Translations under genes and position numbers: made by a program | Virus record (IMG/VR): IMGVR_UViG_3300033571_000164 | Location: 1-21,621 of that record | DNA: 21,621 nucleotides | Source: a virus | Reading direction: 5' to 3' (one strand) | Notes under the pieces: model-generated | Database searches by the model: none | What the model was told of the DNA's origin: nothing | Seen by the model: the letters and a program-made list of their open reading frames with translations, nothing else | In this document: piece after piece, positions 1-7,194 of the stretch | Layout of the letters: each line of letters opens with the position of its first letter | How positions within the stretch are numbered: the stretch's first letter is position 1

Positions 1-264
1 ATCGTGTGCATACAGCGCCTGACGCTCTTGGAGTGCCGTTTGATTGTTTGATACGTCTGCGTTGATTTGCACTTGCTCGGTTTGAATATGTGCAATTCGT
101 TCCTCAACCTCTAGCCCCGCCTTTTTCAAAGCCAGTTCACGCTCAGTCTGCAATTGAGCCAAAGCTAGTTCATGCTTTTTGTCAGACTTGTCTTGGAAGA
201 AATCCAGTAGTTTCGGCAAACCGCCAGAAAGAAACGATACAACAGTAGTGAGCAGGGTAAACAT
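1..264 (-). CDS. N-terminal part of a putative phage holin-like protein, cut by window edge
   Basis: An ATG at 264 opens a frame that stays open to base 1, giving 88 residues without a stop, so the gene continues beyond the left edge. The visible part has a short hydrophobic, glycine-containing start (FLSGGLPKLLDFF, about residues 10-22) and then a charged helix rich in Q, E, A and L, likely a coiled coil. From memory of the family, this N-terminus resembles phage proteins whose C-terminal half carries two or three membrane helices and which are often called 3TM holins; that part lies outside the window, so the holin call is inference. The start overlaps the stop of the preceding gene as TAATG, which suggests coupled translation. 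It would be the last gene of the small membrane-protein run at the left end. Confidence 0.6.
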   Translation of the reverse strand, partial: MFTLLTTVVSFLSGGLPKLLDFFQDKSDKKHELALAQLQTERELALKKAGLEVEERIAHIQTEQVQINADVSNNQTALQERQALYAHD

Positions 265-527
265 TATTTAGCCTTTTGCCTTTCTTCCATCAATTTGACC
301 CGAACTTGCAGATCGTGAATGTCCCTGTAAATTTCTTCCTTCAATTTATGCCTAGCCTCGGCAGAAACGGGGCTATCCGTAGGCGTTCCAGCCGGTGTAA
401 TCAAAGCTGGCATAGAGCCTTCAATCTTGGTCAACCGCGTAGAAAAGTCAGACACCTGCCCCAAAAGCCAAGCAAGGGCGGCTACCAATACCGGAATAAT
501 CGCTTTTAGGACATCTTGCCAGTTCAT
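264..527 (-). CDS. Small single-pass membrane protein of the putative lysis region
   Basis: This 87-residue protein has one hydrophobic helix near the N-terminus (about residues 9-24, AIIPVLVAALAWLLGQ), then a proline/threonine-rich linker (about 38-54), then a charged helix ending in KLMEERQKAK. One membrane anchor plus a soluble helical tail fits a small phage inner-membrane protein, such as an accessory holin or a lysis regulator, but no motif fixes the role. AGGTGA lies about 4 bases before the ATG. Its stop overlaps the next start as TAATG. Its neighbours on both sides are also small membrane proteins, which is the main reason to place it in a lysis cassette. Spanin is a less likely alternative because no lipobox or periplasmic coiled coil is evident. 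Confidence 0.7.
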   Translation of the reverse strand: MNWQDVLKAIIPVLVAALAWLLGQVSDFSTRLTKIEGSMPALITPAGTPTDSPVSAEARHKLKEEIYRDIHDLQVRVKLMEERQKAK

Positions 528-530
528 AAA

Positions 531-695
531 TCACCTATGCAAAACAGGAAATGCTTGCCTAAAAAACATATGTATTTCGTGCATATACATACCAAAAACA
601 ATCACGATGTAAACACTAAATATGAACAGAAAATAAATAAGGATTGCTGCAAAAATAGATAAAAAGAAGTCTTTGATTGCATTTTTGAATGCTTC
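531..695 (-). other. -1 frame extension encoding a transmembrane helix (possible frameshift product)
   Basis: Counting back one base at the last AAG of the A9 run in the upstream gene (zero-frame codons TTA AAA AAA AAG, last base 695), the -1 frame begins GAA GCA TTC and stays open for 54 codons to a TGA at 533-531. It encodes a long hydrophobic stretch (about extension residues 10-38, starting FFLSIFAAILIYFLF) followed by a short tail ending FPVLHR. The TGA ends 3 bases before the next gene's ATG at 527, so the extension fills what would otherwise be a 74-base gap in a very compact operon. The fused product would be 136 + 54 = 190 residues. Remembered relatives of this family have a C-terminal membrane helix after a charged stretch. 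Programmed -1 frameshift, real mutation and homopolymer error all remain possible. Confidence 0.7.
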
Positions 696-1102
696 TTTTT
701 TTTTAACTTTTGCTGCTCAACCCTAGCTTGATCCTTAATTTCCTGTTGCCTTGATTCAATGATATTTGCCCTAATACCACACATCTTTTTATACATATCC
801 AATTTGCCTTGCAGGGCAAACATATCTCGCAATTCTTGCTCAGAAACTCTCAGTTCTTCTGCCCTCAAAACACAGTCCATCGCAATCGCAGTGGCAGACT
901 TTTCTTTGTTCCTTTTAGGGTCTTTGCGTATTGCCTCGGCCTCTTTAGCCGCAGCCTCAACTTCACCCTGAGCCGTAAAAAAGCTACCCAATTCCTTAGT
1001 CATTGAAGATATGTCGTGACCAAGGCTAATAGCCTCACGAATCAGCTTTACGGCGGTTTTAGCCCCCGCTACAGCAAGCCCTATTGATACTGGATCAATC
1101 AC
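602..1102 (-). CDS. Conserved phage protein, helical; zero-frame form of a possible frameshift pair
   Basis: This 166-residue frame starts with GTG at 1102, overlapping the previous stop as GTGA. The N-terminus (IDPVSIGLAVAGAKTAVKLI) is an amphipathic, alanine/glycine-rich helix, followed by SLGHDISSMTKELGSFF and a charged helical middle. This resembles a conserved family of phage proteins, usually found near the end of the structural genes, whose function I do not know. The zero-frame C-terminus after K136 (30 residues, ending LVFTS) looks unlike coding sequence shaped by selection. The -1 frame after the same point gives a convincing membrane helix. I think the N-terminal 136 residues are the real conserved domain and that the native C-terminus is probably the -1 one. 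It sits between two other small membrane proteins. Confidence 0.75.
   Translation of the reverse strand: MIDPVSIGLAVAGAKTAVKLIREAISLGHDISSMTKELGSFFTAQGEVEAAAKEAEAIRKDPKRNKEKSATAIAMDCVLRAEELRVSEQELRDMFALQGKLDMYKKMCGIRANIIESRQQEIKDQARVEQQKLKKKKHSKMQSKTSFYLFLQQSLFIFCSYLVFTS
695..701 (-). promoter_or_regulatory. A AAA AAG slippery heptamer (candidate -1 frameshift site)
   Basis: Nine As on the minus strand (bases 704-696) followed by G are read in the zero frame as TTA AAA AAA AAG, so the heptamer A AAA AAG is in the phase used by the well-known E. coli dnaX -1 site. A weak 5-bp hairpin GCATT-CAAA-AATGC follows after only 2 bases (692-679). I see no convincing stimulatory Shine-Dalgarno-like element at the usual distance upstream. 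The heptamer is certain; its use is inferred. Confidence 0.6.
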
Positions 1103-1329
1103 TTGTCGGCCTTATCGTCCAACTTATCAAATATCTTCCCGCAGATATCTTTTAATTCATCAATGTCACGCCTGTAATCAACCCTGTTAACATAGTTCAA
1201 GGGCATGGATCTTACGTCGTTGTCCAGCTTGTCCAGACTGCTTGTAATCCGGTTAAGAATATAACCACCCATAAAAGCAGCGATACCAAGCACAATATTA
1301 AAAGCAATCTGGAAGTCCATTTCAGTCAA
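1099..1329 (-). CDS. Small membrane protein with C-terminal charged helix, holin-like
   Basis: The longest form is 76 residues from a TTG at 1329. An ATG at 1320 gives a 73-residue form starting MDFQIAF and lies one base after the previous stop (TGA at 1324-1322). AGAGG lies 2 bases before the TTG and 11 before the ATG, so spacing does not settle the start; remembered homologues begin MTE/MTD, which favours TTG. One membrane helix spans about residues 8-25 (AFNIVLGIAAFMGGYIL). It is followed by SSLDKLDNDVRSMP, a YRRDIDELKD motif and a lysine/aspartate-rich end. The layout fits a small phage holin-like or lysis-accessory protein. Its TGA overlaps the next GTG. Confidence 0.75.
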   Translation of the reverse strand: MTEMDFQIAFNIVLGIAAFMGGYILNRITSSLDKLDNDVRSMPLNYVNRVDYRRDIDELKDICGKIFDKLDDKADK

Positions 1330-1495
1330 AACCTCTCAAAGTCTTGGCAAGACGAGCGCGTTGCCCCATCTTTCCGGGCTTTTTAGAAGCCGCCTCAAGC
1401 TTCTTGGCTGGAATCTTATGCCCAGACTTAACGCCAAGGGATTCGCGCAACGCTCCGGGCTTTTTAATCGCCTTCTGAATCCATTTCTCAGCCAT
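1322..1495 (-). CDS. Small basic hypothetical phage protein (57 aa)
   Basis: An ATG at 1495 opens a 57-residue frame ending TGA at 1324-1322. It is very lysine-rich and carries two similar halves: IQKAIKKPGALRESLGVKSG and a second part with SKKPGKMGQRARLAKTL. The repeated KKPG and the many basic residues suggest a nucleic-acid-binding or virion-associated peptide, but no known domain is visible. The start overlaps the end of the previous small gene by 8 bases and its stop touches the next start, so it fits the operon's packing and fills an otherwise empty stretch. Moderate confidence, based on position, frame integrity and coding-like codon use. Confidence 0.65.
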   Translation of the reverse strand: MAEKWIQKAIKKPGALRESLGVKSGHKIPAKKLEAASKKPGKMGQRARLAKTLRGFD

Positions 1496-1664
1496 TTTGA
1501 GCCTCTTCTGTTTTTGATTGAGATTCGGCTTCTTTTTGAATTGCTGTAATCAATGCAGAAACTTCAACATAAGGACGAGAACCCAAATATTGAAGGATTG
1601 CATTTACAACCTGAATCGGAAGGTTAAGATTTTCCATATTAATATTTACCTTCTGCAAAGACAT
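1488..1664 (-). CDS. Small conserved phage protein (58 aa)
   Basis: The frame opens with an ATG at 1664 and ends TGA at 1490-1488, giving 58 residues. The central part (NLPIQVVNAILQYLGSRPYV, about residues 14-33), followed by EVSALITAIQKEA, looks like a widespread family of very small phage proteins with a strand, then a helix, then LP/RPY, then a second helix; its function is unknown to me. A second ATG at 1637 (Met10) has AGAAGG about 11 bases upstream, while the first ATG has no clear ribosome site, so a 49-residue product is possible. It lies between the fibre-associated 79-residue gene and the small basic gene. Confidence 0.7.
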   Translation of the reverse strand: MSLQKVNINMENLNLPIQVVNAILQYLGSRPYVEVSALITAIQKEAESQSKTEEAQNG

Positions 1665-1685
1665 TTATAAAAACAGTTCAATCTT

Positions 1686-1925
1686 TTAGATAGTCACTGT
1701 TCCAGTATTATTTTGTTGAATAGGTTTTGGTTTTGGCGGTGGCAATGGGATCAAAATAATTTGTTGAGTGCTTGGATCGTAATAAAACTGATCTGCAACA
1801 ACATCATCTGCACAGTCAACCCAAAACAAACCTTCCGCAACAACAAAAGTTTCATTATCCGCAGCAACTTGTGCCACGCGATAACCTGACTCTCTTGGTT
1901 CAATTGTAGAGATTAAGGCTTTCAT
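1686..1925 (-). CDS. Small fibre-associated hypothetical protein (79 aa)
   Basis: This protein follows the 444-residue fibre gene by 8 bases. Visible blocks are STIEPRESGYRVAQVAAD, then VAEGLFWVDCADDVVADQFY, then a proline/lysine-rich tail (PLPPPKPKP). I remember close relatives of this type immediately downstream of tail fibre genes in phages of aquatic bacteria. That position suggests a fibre tip, fibre-assembly or fibre-bound protein, but this is inference from location. No signal peptide or membrane segment is present. The proline-rich end is probably unstructured and may act as a linker or contact region. Confidence 0.7.
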   Translation of the reverse strand: MKALISTIEPRESGYRVAQVAADNETFVVAEGLFWVDCADDVVADQFYYDPSTQQIILIPLPPPKPKPIQQNNTGTVTI

Positions 1926-1933
1926 GTTTATTC

Positions 1934-3268
1934 CTAGTATTCAAATATGATTACGCCAGCTTTACCTGCCCCGCCACTTCCTGTGGCTATGAAACCGATT
2001 GTTCCGCCACCACCAGAACCATATCCAGTTGCAGCCCCACTACTTGCATTTCCAGCGCCGCCAAAAGGCGAAACTCCACCCGAAGTAGCGTAGGTGCCTC
2101 CAGCAGCACCATTTATATTTAAAGTCCCGTTAGAAGCCGTTCCTCCAGCACCTCCAGCACCATAACCAGAACCGCCAGAACCGCCACCACCTGCGCCGCC
2201 TGTACAAGTAACAGTAGTAATTGTTTGTGTTCCGGAAGATAAACTTGTTGATCCGCCAGAAGTCCCAGCGCCTGCACCAGTACCCCCGCCCCCTCCTGCT
2301 CCAACAGTATATGTAAGAGTATTTCCAGCGGTCAAACCTGTTAAATAAACAATTGCATACCCGCCAGCACCGCCACCGCCCCCTGTATATGATCCTGAAT
2401 TATCTGCGCCACCTCCACCGCCGCCGCCTACCAGCGTAACTTTTACCTTTGTAACTCCAGCAGGAATAGTCCATGTGGCTGAAGTTCCTGTTGTTTTGAC
2501 ATCAGGAGTAGGTATAGGAGAACTACTGCCTCCCGCAGTAGCCCAAGAAAGCGTTCCAGAGCCATTTGTGGTCAGCGTTTGACCGTTTGTTCCGTCTGCG
2601 CTTGGCAAAGTGTATGTAGTCGATCCAGCAACTGCCGCAGGAGAAAGACCAACATAGCCAGAAGTTGCACCATACAGGCGCATAGTTGTGAAATAACCTG
2701 TATTTTGCGTAGTGGCACCGACAGTTCCGTTGATGTTGATAGAAGCAGTACCAGTCAAATTGGTAACAGTCCCGCTGGAAGGCGTGCCGAGCGCACCGCC
2801 GTTTACAACAAAAGCGCCTGCAGTTCCGGTATTAACGCCGAGAGCCGTAACAACACCAGTCCCTGTTGTCACAGTAGAAGGCGCTACGCCAGCGCCACCA
2901 CCAACCATAAGAGCATTTGCTGTCAATACAGCAGAAGATGCCCAAGTGGATGCGCTAGAGAAATACGGAACACCACCGGAAGTTCCGGCAACAGTGAGTG
3001 CAAGAGTTCCAGATGTCGTGATGGGTGAACCCGCTACAGAAATCAGTCCACCCGTAAAGGATTGAGCAACACTGGTTACAGAACCAGATGCGCCAGCTTT
3101 ACTGGCAATCAGTTGCACTGCACCTGCGCTGTCTTTGTAATATAGCTTGCCATCAGCAGTATTTATGTTGATTGCAAGTTCACCGTTAGCCAAATTCGCA
3201 GCGGAAGGCGTAGCAGACGCCGTAGTGCTGTAGTAGAGAGAAATAGGGGTATAGCCAGTAGCAGCCAT
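1934..3268 (-). CDS. Tail fibre with glycine-rich C-terminal receptor-binding-type domain
   Basis: This 444-residue protein starts with an N-terminal module (about 1-60, containing NLANGELAININ and DGKLYYKD) typical of phage tail fibres and probably used for docking. Residues about 64-195 form a block nearly identical to one in the 1308-residue fibre upstream. A linker with TYTLPSADGTNGQTLTT (about 215-235) follows. From about 279 to the end the protein is dominated by glycine runs (several GGGGG) with hydrophobic strands, ending AGVIIFEY. Glycine-rich C-termini are known in phage adhesins, where polyglycine helices pack and the loops bind the receptor; that structural link is inference here. 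Its start overlaps the stop of the long fibre (TGATG). Confidence 0.88.
   Translation of the reverse strand: MAATGYTPISLYYSTTASATPSAANLANGELAININTADGKLYYKDSAGAVQLIASKAGASGSVTSVAQSFTGGLISVAGSPITTSGTLALTVAGTSGGVPYFSSASTWASSAVLTANALMVGGGAGVAPSTVTTGTGVVTALGVNTGTAGAFVVNGGALGTPSSGTVTNLTGTASININGTVGATTQNTGYFTTMRLYGATSGYVGLSPAAVAGSTTYTLPSADGTNGQTLTTNGSGTLSWATAGGSSSPIPTPDVKTTGTSATWTIPAGVTKVKVTLVGGGGGGGADNSGSYTGGGGGAGGYAIVYLTGLTAGNTLTYTVGAGGGGGTGAGAGTSGGSTSLSSGTQTITTVTCTGGAGGGGSGGSGYGAGGAGGTASNGTLNINGAAGGTYATSGGVSPFGGAGNASSGAATGYGSGGGGTIGFIATGSGGAGKAGVIIFEY
2684..3079 (-). repeat. Copy A of a 132-codon block shared by both fibres
   Basis: Residues 64-195 of the 444-residue fibre match residues 994-1125 of the 1308-residue fibre at 122 of 132 positions by my count. 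The DNA is much less alike: in an aligned 144-base stretch (2781-2924 against 3917-4060) I count 37 mismatches, nearly all silent. Confidence 0.85.
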
Positions 3269-6200
3269 CAGAATGTGCCTCCTGAAATTCCACCAGTTAA
3301 AGCACCAGTAGAAGGATTACAAGTTATTGAAGAGTTTACCAATTGCCCTAAATTACCGGAAGTGGCATTAACAAAAGTCAAGTAATTTGTGGCATTTGTT
3401 GAATTTGATGTAACGGTAGTATTCGTAGCCGTTCCAGCGGTATCTGCATTCAGGTTTGCCACCTGAGTCGTGCTGGCTACCGTAAAAGGGGCAGTCCCAG
3501 TAGTTACAGTTGAAGTAATAACCCCAGAAGCAGAAACCGTTCCATTTAAAGTTATACTTGAAGTACCGCTAGTGGATCCAATAGTAATGGCTGTAGTGCT
3601 GCCTGCCGCTGAACTTGTGCCAATATTTAATGTTTTTGTTGATCCTGATGCAGTTGCGCCTGTGGCAATATTTAAGGTTTGATTTACAGTAGACCTTCCA
3701 ACAAAAATATTTCCAGTTTGACTACTGCCACCAATTTGAATGCTACCTGTTGTTTGAGAAGTGCCAATCAATATGTTATTAGCAGCCGTAGAAAAAGATA
3801 TAGCCCCAGAAGCAAATAATGTAGTAAATGATCCAGTATTAGGGGTTGTAGCGCCAACAGTGCCATTAATGTTTATAGACGCTGTTCCGGTCAGGTTTGT
3901 AACATCTCCAGAAGACGGAGTTCCTAATGCCCCTCCGTTGACCACAAACGCACCGGCAGTTCCTGTATTGACGCCCAGCGCAGTAACAACACCCGTTCCG
4001 GTTGTAACCGTTGACGGCGCAACACCTGCACCGCCACCGACTACCAGAGCATTAGCAGCTAAAGCCGCCGAAGATGCCCACGTTGACGCGCTGGAAAAAT
4101 AAGGAATGCCACCAGACGTTCCCGCAACAGTCAGAGCCAAAGTGCCGCTTGTCGTTACGGGAGACCCTGAAACAGATATCAAACCACCAGTAAAAGTTTG
4201 AGCAACCGATGTGACGGTTCCACTACCACCTGTGGATGCAATAGTGATTGACCCATTACCATTGGTAATTGTGATCCCTGAGCCAGCCGTCAATGTTGCT
4301 TTAGTAAGCGTATTTCCGGTTGAATTACCGATCAGCAACTGACCATCGGTATAACTGGTTTGACCTGTGCCGCCATATCCAACGCCAATGGTTGAGCCAT
4401 TCCAAGTCCCAGAACCAATGGTTCCTACGGTAGTAAGACTTGAACTACCCGCAAGAGGAGAAGCACCTACGGTATTGTAGGAAATTGTATAGGCAGTTCC
4501 ACCGTTAAATACGGTGCCTGATGTAGCGCCAGTCCCAGAATTATCAAATGTTAGTGAATTAGGAGTATTTGCGGTAACAGTAGTACTTCCGCCAAGGCTT
4601 ATGGAATTTCCATTAACTGTAATAGAGGAATTTGCCAAATAAGAATTGGCAATAGGCGTTGCATTCCACGTTCCAGCGGTAAGAGTCCCAACTCCAGTAA
4701 TGCCCGTATATGAGCCACTGATATATGAGGATCCAACCGTTCCTGATGTAATCTGATTGCCGTTGATGGCAATAGAAGAATTACTCGCAGAGGTAATCTG
4801 CCCCTGAGCATTTACGGCAATAGTCGGAACACTAGATGCAGAACCATATGTTGCGGCAGTAACACCAGTATTGCTGATGTTAAATGTGGTCGCAGGAGAA
4901 AGATTTAGACCAGTTCCAGCCGTATAGGTAATCGGCGCATTGAATTGCAAAAATACAAGAGCCGTCGTTCCAACCGTAATAGGCAGCGGAGTCTGCTGAA
5001 CCCACGCAGTAGAAGCATTAGTCCCAGACAAGACCAGAACATAGTCACCGGCATCAATCTCATTCGTGCCTGACCCGCTTGTGTCGTAATCTGTTGCACG
5101 GGTTAGAATAAATGGAGAACCAGCACTACCAGCTTGAGTTACAGTGTAAATACCGTTATATGGCTCGTTTGCTCCGGCTTCATCTTTAACCAGCAAACGC
5201 TGCGTTACTGTCGGAGAACCGCCCCCAAAAGACAGCGCACCATTGGCATTAGCCGTGATGGTTGCCCCAACACCAGATGATCCGTTGTTGTAGGTATAGG
5301 CAGGAAGTGCTGCGGTAGAAGCATAGTTAACAGGCTGATGGTAATTAAGACCAGAGGCAATAGAGTCAACATATTGCTTGGTCGCAACCTGCAAATCAGA
5401 TACAGGATCTTGCGTTAGAGTAATTGAGGTTAAACCAGCAAGAGTCGTTGCAGTCCCGCCAAGGGATATTGAAGTTGAACCAATAGTCAGCGAACTATTC
5501 GTCAACGCGCTATTCGGAATGTTTGTCAGCGTATTTGTAGAACCGCTGATAGACTTGTTTGTCAGCGTTTGACTGCCGGTCAACGTGGCAACAGTAGAAT
5601 CAATTGCAATCGTTACTGCAGCCGATCCGTCATAAGACGTTCCGGACAACCCTGTGCCGATAGTAAGCGCATTAGGATTAACAGCCGTAATGGTAGTAGA
5701 ACCGCCAAGACTGACGGATGATCCATTAATCGTAACGGAACTATTTGTCAGGCTGCTATTGCCAATATTAGTCAGTGTATTGCTTGCGCCGCTGATAGAC
5801 TTGTTGGTTAAAGTCTGTGTATCGGAGAGCGTTGCAACAACAGTATTGTCGATTGCAACAGTGCCGCTAGATGTGATTGTCCCGCCTGTCAAACCAGTTC
5901 CTGCTGTAATGCTGGTAACAGTTCCACCAGAACCTGTCGCAGACAGAGTTCCACCAGCAAAAGAAACGCCACTGCCAATCGTTACATTGCTAAATCCACC
6001 AGAACCATCACCATACAGAATACTTGTTCCGCTGGTTGCTGGGGCATAATCAGTGCCAGATGTAGCTGCACTAATGGCTGTTCCGTTACCTTTTAATATT
6101 CCGGTAACGGTTGTGGTCAGCGTAATTGCAGGAGTCGCGCCACCACTTGATGTTCCGGCAAATCCATTTGTGGGAACAATAGAAACAGCAGTAACAGTGC

Positions 6201-7194
6201 CACTACCCTTGCTATTGAATGTTGACCAGTCAGCGGATGACAAATATCCATCAGCAAACGCAGTGGCTTGTGGAATGGAAATTGCCGGAGTATTCCCACC
6301 AGAACTGACAATAGGCGCAGTTCCGGTAACACTGGTAACAGTCCCGTTTCCCTTGTTGTTAAACGTAGTCCAATCCGCAGAACTTAGAACCCCGCGATTT
6401 GTAGCAGATGCGGTAGGAACATTTAACGTAATAACAGGTGTCGTAGTAGGGTCGGTAACCGTAGAACTAAGGTCAGTCCCAGAAGTCCCCAGAGTAAGGG
6501 CGGAAACATAAGTAACAGTCCCGCCAGCCGTTGATGGAGTTAAAGATACAGATGTCAATCTGCCTTTGTTATCAACAGTAACAACAGGAATTTGATTTGT
6601 TGACCCGTATGTCCCCGGCGTTACCGCTGTATCCGCAAGGCTGAAAGTGGGGTCACCAGACGCCCCTGTTCCATTGGTAACGTCAATTTCACCTGCAGTT
6701 CCGGTCAAAACCCTCGGAACTACCGTCCCATTATTGGGAAAAGCCGCAAATCCAGCCCCAGATACATTAGCCAGAGAAGAAACCAGACCATCTAGGCTAA
6801 TTGTGGGGTCTCCAGCCTGCCCATCCCCATCCGCTATAACGAGTCCAGAGCCGCTTACAGCGATTTCTCGCGCAATTACGGTATCTGCGTCCGTTTTTAC
6901 CTGAAAACCCGTTCCTGAGCCGTTTAGAGAAGCCGCAGCCCCCTGCAAAGACAGACTTATGGTCGATTGTGCGCCGTTATCGGTCACTCCAATCCCAAAA
7001 GTGCTGGAAAGCGCCCTGCTATTCGGCAGGGTAGGCTCCTGATTGACCGTAATAAACGTCTGAGTCTGCGACGGAGCAGCAGAAATAGCCCCAGTGGTAG
7101 TTCTGACGGTAATTCCGTCCTGCACAACAGGAACAGATTCAGCCCCAGTGAGAGGCTGCGCCGCAGGCAGGTCAGTTATTTTTACGTTTGCCAT
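3268..7194 (-). CDS. Long tail fibre / structural repeat protein (1308 aa)
   Basis: The N-terminus (ITDLPAAQPLTGAESVPVVQ) is a docking-type module shared with the 194-residue protein at 9193-9777. A long threonine/serine/glycine-rich shaft follows, with recurring units: LSSADW-x-TFN-x-KG at about residues 269 and 316, TLTNKSISG with SLGGS at about 455 and 538, and a related NSSITVNGNSISLGGS further on. At about 595-755 there is a distinct module (DLQVATKQYVD, then LLVKDEAG, NGIYTVTQ, TTALVFLQF) that recurs in many phage fibres. The block shared with the next fibre covers 994-1125. After it come short beta-type repeats such as LNIATGAT, LNIGTSSA and ITIGSTSG. It probably forms an elongated trimer that reaches the host surface. 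Its start overlaps the preceding stop as TAATG. Confidence 0.88.
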   Translation of the reverse strand: MANVKITDLPAAQPLTGAESVPVVQDGITVRTTTGAISAAPSQTQTFITVNQEPTLPNSRALSSTFGIGVTDNGAQSTISLSLQGAAASLNGSGTGFQVKTDADTVIAREIAVSGSGLVIADGDGQAGDPTISLDGLVSSLANVSGAGFAAFPNNGTVVPRVLTGTAGEIDVTNGTGASGDPTFSLADTAVTPGTYGSTNQIPVVTVDNKGRLTSVSLTPSTAGGTVTYVSALTLGTSGTDLSSTVTDPTTTPVITLNVPTASATNRGVLSSADWTTFNNKGNGTVTSVTGTAPIVSSGGNTPAISIPQATAFADGYLSSADWSTFNSKGSGTVTAVSIVPTNGFAGTSSGGATPAITLTTTVTGILKGNGTAISAATSGTDYAPATSGTSILYGDGSGGFSNVTIGSGVSFAGGTLSATGSGGTVTSITAGTGLTGGTITSSGTVAIDNTVVATLSDTQTLTNKSISGASNTLTNIGNSSLTNSSVTINGSSVSLGGSTTITAVNPNALTIGTGLSGTSYDGSAAVTIAIDSTVATLTGSQTLTNKSISGSTNTLTNIPNSALTNSSLTIGSTSISLGGTATTLAGLTSITLTQDPVSDLQVATKQYVDSIASGLNYHQPVNYASTAALPAYTYNNGSSGVGATITANANGALSFGGGSPTVTQRLLVKDEAGANEPYNGIYTVTQAGSAGSPFILTRATDYDTSGSGTNEIDAGDYVLVLSGTNASTAWVQQTPLPITVGTTALVFLQFNAPITYTAGTGLNLSPATTFNISNTGVTAATYGSASSVPTIAVNAQGQITSASNSSIAINGNQITSGTVGSSYISGSYTGITGVGTLTAGTWNATPIANSYLANSSITVNGNSISLGGSTTVTANTPNSLTFDNSGTGATSGTVFNGGTAYTISYNTVGASPLAGSSSLTTVGTIGSGTWNGSTIGVGYGGTGQTSYTDGQLLIGNSTGNTLTKATLTAGSGITITNGNGSITIASTGGSGTVTSVAQTFTGGLISVSGSPVTTSGTLALTVAGTSGGIPYFSSASTWASSAALAANALVVGGGAGVAPSTVTTGTGVVTALGVNTGTAGAFVVNGGALGTPSSGDVTNLTGTASININGTVGATTPNTGSFTTLFASGAISFSTAANNILIGTSQTTGSIQIGGSSQTGNIFVGRSTVNQTLNIATGATASGSTKTLNIGTSSAAGSTTAITIGSTSGTSSITLNGTVSASGVITSTVTTGTAPFTVASTTQVANLNADTAGTATNTTVTSNSTNATNYLTFVNATSGNLGQLVNSSITCNPSTGALTGGISGGTF
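3820..4215 (-). repeat. Copy B of the 132-codon fibre block
   Basis: This is the matching segment in the long fibre (residues 994-1125). The ten substitutions from copy A are mostly conservative (I/V, S/T, A/S). Silent divergence is high, which argues against a recent duplication or recent gene conversion. Confidence 0.85.

Noticed and set aside
561-591. AT-only inverted repeat (TATGTAT / ATACATA) followed by T6 on the minus strand, terminator-like
   Set aside because: The stem has six A-T pairs and a single G-C pair, too weak for an intrinsic terminator, and it lies inside the -1 frame extension, whose codons explain the sequence.
5378-6511. Valine/proline-rich open frames on the plus strand
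   Set aside because: They are antisense shadows of the threonine/glycine-rich fibre repeats.
1934-7194. Diversity-generating retroelement or CRISPR-like repeats in the fibre genes
   Set aside because: No reverse transcriptase, template repeat or regularly spaced identical repeats are present; the repeats are protein-level fibre units with diverged DNA.
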